A DNA stretch of 64,000 nucleotides from NCBI GenBank assembly GCA_949751835.1, contig CATKHK010000010.1, positions 1-64,000 on the forward strand, written 5' to 3'. The stretch is from Blepharisma japonicum (Eukaryota; Ciliophora; Heterotrichea; Heterotrichida; Blepharismidae). The translations under genes were made by a program, and so were the position numbers. This document shows, piece by piece, positions 21,294-32,351 of the stretch. The notes under the pieces are model-generated. The model was given only the letters and a program-made list of their open reading frames with translations. It did no database searches and was not told the origin of the DNA. The stretch's first letter is position 1, and each line of letters begins with the position of its first letter.

Positions 21294-22253
21294 TTAATAA
21301 ATTACACTGGTGTTGCTTCTTCCTGAACGGGTGGAGCCACTTGGGCTTGAATAACGGGTTTTTAGGACTGAGAATACTCTATGGGTTGATTCGGCTTGTT
21401 TTTGAGGCTTTGGGCTTATAGAATGAGCATTTATACTCATGAAAATATTGGATTTCCTTCGTTTCTTATCGACAGGGCTAGAAAATGAGACCAAAGAAGA
21501 CTGAGAGCAGTTTGAAAAGCCTGATGCTGAGCTATAAAGCTCATCTTTTACTGATTGCCAAGTTAGCTCGTCAGCAGTCCTTCTTTTAGGCGACTGTTCT
21601 CTAGATGCTGGGTTTGAGTCATTTTTTCCATAAAATTTGTTAAGCTTGCTATAAAAATTCTGGTTCCTAAAGGTTAAGTTTATAACTTTTGGCTCAAAAA
21701 TGCCTGAACCTCCTGAAGGTCTATCACTTTTGCATCGCAAGTGAGATTTAGGCTGCAAAAAAGAATTTCTGTATTGGGTTCCTCCGTCATTGGCTATTAT
21801 AGATTTTCGCTTTTCGACAATTGACTGTAAATTTTCAGTGCTGATTTTATCTTTTGCCCTTGGCCTACTTTTTGGATTATTTGGCTTTGAAGCTGAACCA
21901 AGGCGGTTTAAGATCTTTTCTTTGGTGTTTTGGATGATAGAAATTACTTTATCGCTTCTACTATTGATGGAGTTCTTTTCTTGGATACTGGATGAGCTTG
22001 AAATGAAAGAGCTTTCTCTTTTCTTTGACTCGTTGTTATATTTGAGCTCTTGGTAAAAGCTCTTAAGCTGATAATTAATATCGCTATCTTCTTGAAATCC
22101 TGAAATTGAGTCATCAAATCTCACTGATCTGCATGACTTAGTCGGAGATTTCGACCTCTTCAGTATTGAAGGACTTTTAGGGCTTCCAGGACATTGAGAC
22201 TTTGGCTTATTCTGGTGATTATTCGAAGTAAAAGAAGAGTTGGACCTCCGCAT
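21294..22253 (-). CDS. Ser/Lys-rich disordered protein with PP1-type docking motif
   Basis: 319 aa, low complexity, rich in Ser, Lys, Arg and Asn; no globular domain recognised. Near residues 35-47 it has RSVRF preceded by ILKRSKSPTKSC, which fits the R-x-V-x-F docking site of protein phosphatase 1 regulators and follows a SP-rich patch. The gene may encode a PP1 regulatory subunit or cytoskeletal linker; the docking motif is short and could be chance. Start and stop are clear. The long divergent spacer (to 23023) carries the start region. Confidence 0.6.
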   Translation of the reverse strand: MRRSNSSFTSNNHQNKPKSQCPGSPKSPSILKRSKSPTKSCRSVRFDDSISGFQEDSDINYQLKSFYQELKYNNESKKRESSFISSSSSIQEKNSINSRSDKVISIIQNTKEKILNRLGSASKPNNPKSRPRAKDKISTENLQSIVEKRKSIIANDGGTQYRNSFLQPKSHLRCKSDRPSGGSGIFEPKVINLTFRNQNFYSKLNKFYGKNDSNPASREQSPKRRTADELTWQSVKDELYSSASGFSNCSQSSLVSFSSPVDKKRRKSNIFMSINAHSISPKPQKQAESTHRVFSVLKTRYSSPSGSTRSGRSNTSVIY

Positions 22254-23023
22254 TCAGTTAAAATAATTTTACAATATTAATGCTTCACCATAGCCATTAG
22301 GAAATTAAATTTCAATGGATAAATGACTATAGTAAAACATTAAAAGAGATAATTAAACCTCAGTTAATTAAGTTTTTCAATTAGAGAGATTCTATTTCTT
22401 TATAATTGATATTTTTTATTTAAAAGATTCCTATGTGGAGTCATTTATTAAGAAAGAAAAATAACTTCTTTAAATAAAAACTGTGCTATTTTCCTTTATC
22501 TTTAATAAAGGTACAGTATTGCAATTTCGAAAAAAATCGAAAGTTAAAATTCATCAAAATGAAAAAAAAAGCATAGATGTATTATAAAATGCAAAGTAAT
22601 AGGCGAAATTATATATTTTAAGGGATAAATTGAACTTAGATTATTTTAAGCTTTGGTCTATATAATATTTAGACAAAGAAACACAAACGATTAAAATAAA
22701 TTCGAATTAGATTTTATATATCAATCTTGAGTGATCCTTCTTTTCTTCATTAATATTAGAAAAGAAATTTTTAGTTATATAAGTCTATTTAAATGAAAAA
22801 ATTACTAAAATTAATTCTTCTGTGCTATATTTTATGCATTACTGTTTTTATTATTGTTATGCTCCTCTGTACTATTTTACTTATCCCTTATTTTCTTTTA
22901 GTATTCCGATAGTTAATTTTATTAGTTCGCTTATATCTTATTCCCCAGCTTATAATATATGCATAATAAGCTTATTTTCTATAAGATTGAACTACAGTTC
23001 TAGCTTATTATCTATAAATATAA
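22254..23023. other. Intergenic spacer between divergent genes
   Basis: About 770 bp, very AT-rich. Two promoters are expected here. A short hydrophobic reading frame around 22822-23064 overlaps the next gene's start in another frame and has no support as a gene. Confidence 0.5.
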
Positions 23024-24736
23024 ATGGAAGAAATATTAAAAATCCCGAACACACTTTTTGCTAGCATCAAAGGAAACCAAAGCATCAAAGATGCAATTAC
23101 TCAAGAAATCGAAAATTTTCTTAAAAATGCAAAGGCTACAACACTTCTTTTTCCTCCAGACACTGCTCCAAATGTAAGAAAATTTGCTCATCAAATTGCT
23201 GAAGCTCATGGGCTCATTCATGAGTCTCGTGACTCAGAGAACGGCAGAGAGCTGTGTATAAGTAAAAAATCCATCCTACAGCTGCCAGCAGACCCTATAA
23301 TTTCGCTGTTAAAAACAAATAAGAACTCAGTCACTATCAATATCAGCTGAAATTCAAGCGGGAATTATTCAGTCGAAAATCTTTGTATTAAGACAGGTGG
23401 GGTTGCAGAAAAAGAAATAGAAGTCTCTCAAAGTGCAGACGGAAGCTGAACAATCCCTGAAGAAGCTAAATTGCTTGAGGATTCTGAAGGCCATCTACAA
23501 TTGTTAACAAGTCAAGAAGCACTTAATTTGACTATAAGAAACCTCAGTGAAACTAAACAAGTCACCATAGAATTTTCTGATTTGCAATTTAGCACTAAAT
23601 ATAGCTTGACTGTACATACATTTAATCAGAATTATAAATCTGAGGACTTTCCCTTTACATTTTGCACATTACCAAATGCGGAAGGGAAACTTTACACTTG
23701 GGGAAATAACGAAGACGCCAGACAAGGCATTGAGCAAATAGAGATTTTTATGACCCCAATTCCTCATCCTGCTGTAGAATCCTCATTTGTCGAGATCGCT
23801 ACCAATTATGGCTCAAACTTAGGCATTAATACTGAAGGGAATTTATTCGTATGGGGAGCAATAGTCAACGAAAATCGCCAAGAATTCATTAGTCTCCCGT
23901 TTATATTAGAGCCAAAAATAAGCTTTTATAAAATAGCTTGTGGTTACAGATTTTTTGGAGCTATAAGCTTGGAAGGCGACATTTACACTTGGGGAAATGG
24001 AGAATTTGGAGAGCTTGGGCTTGGCTCAGTCAGGTTTTCAAGCGTTCCTCAGCGCATAGAATCTTTTAATGATGAGAAATCTTCTCATAGGTTTTTCACA
24101 GATATTTCATGCTCTGATTATTCTTATCTAGCATGCAATGATGAAGGACTTTTATATGAATGGGGAGCCTGCTTTAACCCTTTATCAGGGATAAAAGCTA
24201 TGCTTGACAAACCTCATATAAATAAATCAGTCTCCTCTTATAAAATAGCTCAGGTAAGCTGTGGGGTTGGATATTATGGAGTTGTGACCCAAGACAAAGT
24301 TTTGCTTATGTGGGGAGAAAATTTAGATAATCAGCTTGGCTTTGATGACTGCAGGATTATAGCCATTCCTAGACCTTTAGGGATAGAAAACGTAGCCCAG
24401 GTCTCGTGTGGGATCTCTCATACTGGATGTGTAACTGCTGATGGAGATGTTTGGCTATGGGGAAGGGGAAAGCAAGGCCAACTTGGTGGAAATTATGAGG
24501 ATTCAAGTGTCCCAAGAAAGTTAGATGAAATTAAAGGGGTAAAAGTCAGCGTAAATGGAAAATGCACAATTGTCCTAGGAGTAGATGGAAGACTCTATTC
24601 TTTTGGGGAAGGGAAAAACGGCTGTTTAGGGATTGGAGTAGGCGGAAAATCAGCTAAGCCTAGAAAAGTGAAAATTGCAAACAGAGCGATGTCAATGAGT
24701 CTAGGAATAGCCCACTCAATAGCTTTAGTAGAGTAA
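23024..24736 (+). CDS. R3H-domain / RCC1-repeat protein
   Basis: 570 aa, with TGA codons at 23348 and ~23449 read as Trp. Residues ~10-90 form an R3H domain (LLFPPDTAPNVRKFAHQIAE, then GLIHESRDSENGRELC), which binds single-stranded nucleic acid. A central ~100-residue part (ISWNSSGNYS, then LTVHTFNQNYKSEDF) looks like a fibronectin-III-type sandwich. The C-terminal ~350 residues are RCC1 repeats (YTWGNNEDARQG, VWLWGRGKQGQLGG, YSFGEGKNGCLGIG), a seven-blade propeller. RCC1 proteins act as GTPase exchange factors or as scaffolds; the R3H suggests RNA binding. Several blade tryptophans are TGG, so the TGA reading is supported in the same protein. Confidence 0.88.
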
Positions 24737-24892
24737 TCATTATCGTAAGATAATAATTTTTACAAAAAACATTAAGAGCAATCTAATAATAGAAACATTT
24801 TTAAATGAATTATTAACGTTTCCTTATAATTAATTTCATGAAAAGCAAAAGAATCATTTCACCTGTATTTTTTATTTAGGAAAAAGCTGGCT

Positions 24893-27760
24893 ATGTCGCC
24901 AATCTCAGTAACATTTACAATAGAAATCAGCGACAACCAAATTCTCACTGGAGACGTCCAAGATATTATTTCAAATTTAGAAAAAGACTCAGAAGACGAA
25001 AAACTGGAAGACGAAGAGTAAGGTTTATTCAGAATCATCTCATCATTGACTGAAAAAATCAATAAAAAACGCTTGCTTAAGCTTAAAGAAAAATTCAATC
25101 AAGCAGACACAGATCAAGGTGGAGCTCTTGAGCTTGAAGAATTTGTCGCTGCCTTCGGCAGCGTCCTTGGTAAAAACCTCACAAAAAGAGAACTGGTTCA
25201 GCTGTTCATGAGAATTGATACAAATTCTGATGGGTCAATTGACTGGGACGAGTTCATGAATTTCATCATTCTAGAAAATGAAAATTTAGCACATATGAGG
25301 GCTGAGCATTGTGAATATTATAACCCAAAAATCCCAGACCCTACAGCATCTCAGAAAACTAATCTGCATAATGATATGATTTCGAAACTCCTTATCATCA
25401 ACTCAGGTGAAGCTGTTGATACTTGTAGATATGTCACTGGGAGCTATGATGGGACCGTAAAAATATGGAACCCTTCTACTCTTACCCCTATTACCAGCAT
25501 TCAGGTATCTGAAAACTGAGTCACTTCTCTAGCTTATCTTAAAAATTATGAAAGATTGGCAGCTGGTAGCACAGACAGAAGTATTTCTTTTTACGATCTA
25601 AATAAATCAAATGAGTCAATCTCCAATCCTTTGTCAAGAATTAACGACCTTCGAGGGATTCCTCTTTGTATGGAATACATTGAAGACGACAGCATGTTTA
25701 TAGCTGGCGACGACCAAGGCTACATTTATATCTACAAACTCTACGATGGCTGGCATATTTGTAACACTCGTATGCCCTGCCACAAAACAGATCTAATTTC
25801 CACCCAAAACAGCCAGCTTTCCAACCACGAAAAAAATATTTCCAAACAAAAACAAGAAGCTCCTATAAAAGGTGTCAAATTTAAGACCCATTTTATGGAA
25901 AATATCGAAATAATGGAAAAAAATATCCATTCTTCCTGGATAACTAAGGTAGAATATATCCCTGATTTAGACTCCTTAATGACCTGCTCCCTTGACAAAA
26001 CAATCACGCAGTTTGACTTAGAAAGGCATCAGGTAAAAAGCACTTATAATTATCACAAAAAAGGAGTTTTAAGCTTCGTATGGTGTCCTGATTTTAAATT
26101 TGTGGCAAGCTGTGGCGAAGAAAGGGTAATTACTTTATGAAACCCTTATAACAAAAAAGGAGCTAAAACGCTGCTACAAGGGCATAATTCTGCGATTATT
26201 GATATTGCGCTAAATCAGGACAAGTTTCAGTTGGTGTCGTTAGGGACTGATAAAGTTGTAAAAGTATGGGATATCAGGACTTATAAATGTGTACAGACTA
26301 TCGTTGACAAAACTATTTACCGTCCTGAAAACAGGCTGACCGGGGTTTATTTTAATCCAAATATAAACTCATTGCTGCTTACCAGTAAGAAAATTAATGT
26401 TTGGCCATTTAAAGCTCAAGAAGAGCTCCCAACAAGCCATGAATCAATAGTAACCTGTGCTATTTTTAATAGGAATTTTAACTGCATCATTTCTGGAGAC
26501 GAAGAGTCTAATATTCACATATGAAACTTAAAAGATGGAAAATTACTGTTTAAATTTTCAGAAGCCCATGGAAGAAATAGGATCACAGCTATGTCCCTTG
26601 ATTCTTCCCACAGAAGACTTATTACAGGAGGTCACGATGGCTCTATAAAGATGTGAAATTTTAACAATGGGCACTGTTTAAGAGAATTTAACTATGACCA
26701 AGAGCCAAAAGAAGTCTCAAAAATCATGTTTATAGGTAATGAAAATTCAAGCAAGCTGCAACATATTGTATCTGTAGGCTGGGATAAACATGTATATGTG
26801 TGGCCTGACGAAAACGACCAAGTAGTCTCCTGGATAAAATGCCTACCTAAATCAGGACAACTTGGGCATACAGATGACATATTATCTCTGGCTTATTCAC
26901 CTAAGGACAGATTTGTGGTCACTGGAGGACAGTCTGGACAAATTATAGCTTGGCATTTTGAGACTGGATTTCCTAGGGCTTATCTTCATGAAATTGATAG
27001 CACGCTGCTGCCAAGCCCTGAAAGGCCTTCAAAAGCAGTTGAAGAGCTTATATATGCCACAAATAAAGAAAAATTGCTTTCTATAAGTGCTGACTGCTTG
27101 CTGAGATTTTGGGATTTACGTGAAATGAGAAATAGTAAAACAGTTGATATTACCCATTGCGACAATGATTTAATTACCTGTGCCTATTTAAGTTCTAATG
27201 AAATCACATTAGTGACAGGCGATGAGTCAGGGAATGTGAAAATATGAAATGTCCTGGATAATTTGGAGGTTGAGGCTTTGCTATATTTTAATGCTCACCA
27301 AGGGGCAATATCAAGTTTACAGCTATTTTCTGTAGAAGATTGCATATCAAATTTGCTGCTGACGACAGGGCTTGATAGGAATGTTAAGCTGTTTACTGAA
27401 GAAGGGTATTATTTAGGCTACTTTGGACAGGCGAAGACATGGAATTTAGAATACCCATCGACGGATTCGCCACCAAAATCGCCGAAGCAGAACAGACAGG
27501 TTTTTGTGAACCATGGGTCACCGAGGTCAGCAAAGTTCCATATAGAGGAAGAGGCAAAAGATACCCCGAAGCCAATTAAGTATATCAATATTGAGAGGCC
27601 GAAGACAAATAAAATTGATACAACGTCTTCTGACGTGTTTAGAAGGATAAATATTGAGAAGTTTAAGATTGAACAGATTCCGGGTTCATGGGAAGAAAGC
27701 TATAGGTCGAAGACAGGCAAAAACTTAAATTTATCTGTATCTATTGAGAAAAAACGCTAA
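24893..27760 (+). CDS. EF-hand / WD40 protein, WDR49/WDR64 (CFAP337)-like
   Basis: 950 aa after a 15-nt intron (25018-25032) that bridges two frames, with several TGA codons read as Trp. The intron is supported because it joins EDEE to IISSLTEK with no other repair needed. EF-hand loops are at D67-E78 (DTDQGGALELEE) and D104-E115 (DTNSDGSIDWDE), followed by about a dozen WD40 repeats (VKIWNPS, VKVWDIR, VYVWPDE, LRFWDLREM). The C-terminal ~100 residues are disordered. The EF-hand + WD40 arrangement and size match WDR49/WDR64, now CFAP337 in ciliates. Likely axonemal scaffold, Ca2+-sensitive by inference. An intron-like 15-mer at 24868-24882 upstream of the ATG may be a 5' UTR intron. Confidence 0.88.
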
Positions 27761-28239
27761 GAAATATAATGCATCATTATACTGCTATTTGAAATGCTAA
27801 TTATTTAAGAAAATATTGAAATTAACCAGTACAGCATTATTAATTGCTTTTAGAATTAAGAGAAGTAGGTTTTCATTGAGTTTCTTTGCATTTTTTTTAA
27901 AACAAAAATTATTGTAAATTGCATTTAAATGAGACAATAAGAAATTATAAAGGGAGTATTGATCATTTTAAATTATCTAATGAAGAAAATAAAAAGTCTT
28001 TTATAGAAATATTATTATTTTTTGGACTTAGGCATTATTTATTTAAATTATTAATTGATAATTGTTTTCTGCACAAAAGGAGTTATGTTTGGAATAGAGC
28101 TTTTAAATAATTATAAAAAAATTATTTTAAATATTTTCAGCTTGAATTGGCTATTAGATAAAAAATCTTATAGGAAGCCTTTTTCACTTACACATAAGCA
28201 GGGTTTAATTTGAAAAAAGTATATGATTAATGAATAAAA
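27761..28239. other. Intergenic spacer
   Basis: About 480 bp, AT-rich. A short open frame at 27919-28110 begins with TTG and lacks a usable ATG or support, so I do not call it a gene. Confidence 0.45.
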
Positions 28240-29592
28240 ATGACTAAAGTTTTACACGATAATAGCTTGCAGTAATTACTAATCAGTCTCCCCTCATATT
28301 CCAAATATTTTCAAATTTTACAGCCTATATCTACCCATAGCTCATATATAGAAGATTTAGAGTACTCAGACAAAGTCATTTTGCCAAAATCCTTAAGTTT
28401 TGAGCTCCTCAGGTTAAAGCTCCCAAGCCCATATCTTTTTGTTCTTACTCCACAAAGGCGTATTAATTCCTTTGTTTACTGTAGCCCGTTAGAATTTACA
28501 GCTGAAGAAGACGAAATTTACCTGCCAAATTGAGTATTCCATGAGCTGGGTTACAAAATTGCATTTAAAAACGATAAAAAGCCACTTAAAGCTGGCTATG
28601 GAATTAACTTGCATTCTCTTCCTGTAAAGCGTTATTTAAATCGCCCAATCTATACAATTCCCATTTGTTCTGAAATAATTGTATCTTTAGCTAAAAACCT
28701 TGATGCTGAAATAATTATAAGGAAATTGTCAAATTATTCAGTCTTAATTGAAGGGAAAAAGCTAGAAATTAAAGAAAAAACTGAAATTTTGACACTTGTA
28801 ATCAGTAGATTGGGGCCCTCTAATATTTGTATTAATAGAGGAGACTACCAGCTGAATATTGTTGATAGTTCTATTAAGCATTTTGAGTATGAAGTTGACA
28901 AAGAAGAAGATAGTGAGAAATCAAGTGAGGAAAAATATGACAACTTTCCAGAGGACTCAGACCCATTTGGTTTGCCTACAAATGAGGGTGTTAAGCTGCC
29001 TCGGTTCTTGTATGAAATTATGAAAAAAGGTAAAAAAACCGAAAAAAGGCCAAAAAATGAAAATGTGAAAATTTTGAGAAATTCTTTTGGGCTAGAGTCC
29101 TTTACACTTTTAGCGAAAAAAAGAAGCAAATCAAGCTTTCATCATCGCAAAGGCTTTTCACACCACAATAAATATAACTCTCTCAATGAAGAAATATCAG
29201 TAAGACTGTCCTCTGATTTTAGTGCAGAATCATATCAGCTTAACCAAAGTAATTTGATAAGTGCAGCAATGCAAAATACAATTGAGGAAGAAAATCCTCA
29301 TGAATCATTTGACAGAAAATGGCCCAAAAATTATAAAAATATAACGCTGGCAAAGCTTTTGAATAAGCCAGCATATTTAGAAATTAGCTTGCCTTCTGTT
29401 AATGACCACAACAGAAAAAGCAATGATAAAGCCTTAGCTTTGCTAAATGAGAAGAAAAGAAAGAAAACCCCTAATCGGTATTCTACGTCACTATCATTAA
29501 GGCCGCCTACCATAAATGGTTTTGAGGATTTTAATCCACTGATTCTTAGCTCTTTATCGCCGATAAAGAAAAAGTCCCCACCTTTATTGTAA
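28240..29592 (+). CDS. UFD1-like N-terminal domain protein
   Basis: 445 aa after one 15-nt intron (28272-28286). Residues ~25-180 match the UFD1 double-psi beta-barrel: DKVILPKSLSFELLRL, then PYLFVLTPQRR, then SPLEFTAEEDEIYLPNWVF, in which TGA encodes the Trp of the family's YLP.W motif. UFD1 pairs with NPL4 to recruit the ATPase p97/Cdc48 to ubiquitylated proteins. The rest is a Lys/Ser-rich, largely disordered tail of ~250 residues not typical of UFD1, so this could be a UFD1-domain paralogue rather than the core subunit. It ends only 19 bp before the start of the Sfi1-like gene. Confidence 0.75.
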
Positions 29593-29611
29593 TAATAAGT
29601 TAATAATTTTG

Positions 29612-32338
29612 ATGTATGGAAAACTAAAAGAAGCTAGTCCAAGTAGAACTAAAAATATAAGACCTGATGAAGCTGCTATTATAAAAGCTATGCAAAAACA
29701 TATTTTAACGGTTTTAGCAAATGAAGAAATAGCAGCCAAGCTAGAAAATTTAGAAATTAGACTAAAACTGCATTTAGAATTAATTGAAAAGAAAATACTT
29801 GAGTCATACCAAGAAATGAGCATCAAAAGGTTCCTTGAACTAATTTCCCTTAACTGGCCTGAAACACTAAAATCTCAAATAAAAGATTGTCTGAGCCAAA
29901 AAATCAAAGAAATTATTTTAAAAAATAAAGCCAAAGATATCAATGTAGCGGTAATTGACTGCTTAAATGCCCAGCAATCTCATATTTCAAGAATTCGGAC
30001 ACAATGCGAAATCATGAATGAGAGATGCAAAGCAAATTGGCAAAAACGATTAAAAGAGAATTCACCTGTAGTTCAGCCTAAAGCGAAAATTATGAAAAAT
30101 GTAAGTAATAAGCAAGTGAAAAAGTCAAATTCTGTTAAAAGATTAAGATTTGAGCTTCCTGAACAGTCTGAAGATGTCAAAGATATAGAAATTAAATTAC
30201 AGGAGTCTATGAAGGAAAATAAAATTTTAAAAGAAAAATTGTTGGAATTTCAAAGGAAAAATATAGAAAATGTGCAGATAGCTGAGGATGAGTTTAAAAA
30301 ATTGAAAAGTGAGCTATTTTTCTCAAGGACTAAACAGAAGGAATTAGAAGATGTGATAGATTTCCAACAGAGAGAATTAGAGTTGCTAAAAGAATCAGTA
30401 GAAAACTCAAAAAAAGAAAATACAAGCTATAAGATAATATATGAAGATTTAAACGAAAAAGCAGAAAAATTCAGAAATCTGAAGCTTTTGCATAGATTTT
30501 TTATGTTATTCTCTTACAGATGCAGATTTTTAAAAAATGTGTCGATATTTAAATCATTTATTGAGATTAAAAGAGAAAAAGAAACTTGCAAAGTTGTATT
30601 GTCTGGCTGAAAATGAATTCATAAGTTTGAGAGAATGCTGAGCTACGGAAAGCAAAAAAAAAGCAGAAAAATCATTAGGAATATATTTAGAAATTGAAGG
30701 CGGTATACCGATATATCATTAATTATTAAAGGAGCTGATATTAAGCGCAGTCAAGATTCGCTGCAAAAATCAATAAAAGCTTGAAAAATATTTTCAAAAA
30801 AGAGATATATACCAAATGAAATAAAAATTAAAGCAGAAAATGCAAATCAATTTAGGTTAAAATGAAATTTATTTGAAAAATGAAAGACAGTGCATTATAA
30901 TGCAAAATTCGATAAAAATTTTGATAATGTAGACGATATTGAAAAAATTTATTGTGATAGACTATGCAAAAAAGCACTGCAAAGCTTAAGAGTTTGATAT
31001 TATGATATAAGACTTCCAGAAATCATGCAAAAAATGAAGGTTAATTCATTTCATGAGAGAAATCTTATAAGAAAATCTTTTAAAGGTATGAAATTATTAT
31101 GTTGAAATAAAAGCCATTATAATTCAATATTATACCAAATGAAAGCAAAAAATTCATCAAAAATCGCTAAAATATATTTTAATGCATGAAAAAAGTCAAT
31201 GAATAAAGAAAAGCTTAAGAAAAATTTATGATTATTATTAAAGCAGCATATTCAAAAGAAATTTTTGAACAAATGATTATTCGAATATCTAAAAAAACAA
31301 AAACTAAGTTCTTTAAAAACTAGTTCGCACCAATGCTACTCAAAAAGCATTACTCGAAGATATTTCACTAGCTGAAGAGCATATTTGAAAAAGCTGCAAA
31401 CAATAAGAATCCTTAATAAATATATTTCAAACAAAAAAAGTCGCAATTTAATGAGAAACGTATTTTTTGAATGAATAAAGAAAAAAATGAGCTCATCACT
31501 CCAAGATGTTTCTAGGCTTAAAAAAGAGCTTGAAGACTCTGCTTCTATAAGCCAGTCACAGCTAGAGTTAAAGACCTCTAAGTTTATAAGAAATATCAAT
31601 GAAAAAGATAAGCACATCCAGCTTATTCAAGCACAGTTATCCAAAATGAAAGAAAAATACCATTCTGAGTCAAAAGAGCTATTTGAGCTAAAATTGAAAT
31701 TTAATGAATTAGACAAAAGCCATCAAACGAAAATTAATGAAATTGCGGTCGCCAATGAAGAAATAGTTGACAATTTAGAAAAAAAAATACGAAAATATGA
31801 GCTACAAATTAAGCATCTCTCCTCACAAGTCGAAAAACTTGAATGTGAAAATAGCTATTTTTCAGGGCAGAATAAGAACTTAAAAGAAGAAATAAATAAG
31901 CTAAAAAACATAAAAACTCAGCTAGAGCTAGAATTACAAATTTTGCATCAAGAAAATGAATCAAAAATAATTCTTTCACCAATCCGCGAGAGCTTTTCTA
32001 AAGGCTTTGAAACAGGTGGTTTTGATTCAAAATTCACTCAAAGTCCAAATGATTCCAATATTAAACCCCGGCATATTTTTTCTCTGCCAGTCTCCTACAC
32101 CTCTTCTCCACAAGGCGAAATAGAAGAAGAGCTAACATTCCGAGCATCTAAAAACAAACCTTCAATAGAAAAAGAGCTTGAAGAAAGAATCCTAAACTTA
32201 AAATCACTAACCAGTGAAAGAAACAATCAAAAATCCTGTGTAACATATCAAGAACTCTCCAACAGAATCATGAATTTAGAAGAAAAAATCAATTTATCCG
32301 CAGAAAAACTGAAAGCAAAAAACACTCTTTTGCTATAA
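29612..32338 (+). CDS. Sfi1-like Trp-repeat / coiled-coil protein
   Basis: 908 aa, single frame once TGA is read as Trp. Standard-code reading would cut it into two unrelated-looking pieces. The N-terminal ~330 residues are helical, including a coiled coil at ~190-300. The middle third (codons from ~30560 to 31470) holds about ten repeats of the form aromatic-x2-Trp-(Lys/Arg) (IFRNWRRY, YFNAWKKS, YFTSWRAYL, FFEWIKKK), the Sfi1 signature that forms a long helix binding centrins. In this stretch 13 TGA codons encode Trp. The C-terminal ~280 residues are coiled coil. Sfi1 proteins organise centrin filaments at centrosomes, basal bodies and contractile fibres, which fits a ciliate. Immediately upstream is the UFD1-like gene. 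Confidence 0.85.
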
Positions 32339-32351
32339 AAAACACTTTAAA

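Noticed and set aside
22822-23064. Hydrophobic 80-codon plus-strand frame upstream of the RCC1 gene
   Set aside because: It overlaps the R3H domain start in another frame and has no coding signal.
24838-24892. Earlier start codon for the EF-hand/WD40 gene at 24838
   Set aside because: Joining it through the 15-mer GTATTTTTTATTTAG gives the wrong frame; ATG at 24893 is in frame with everything downstream. The 15-mer may still be a 5' UTR intron.
27919-28110. 63-codon frame between the WD40 and UFD1-like genes
   Set aside because: No ATG near its start, no recognisable domain, and a strongly AT-rich spacer.
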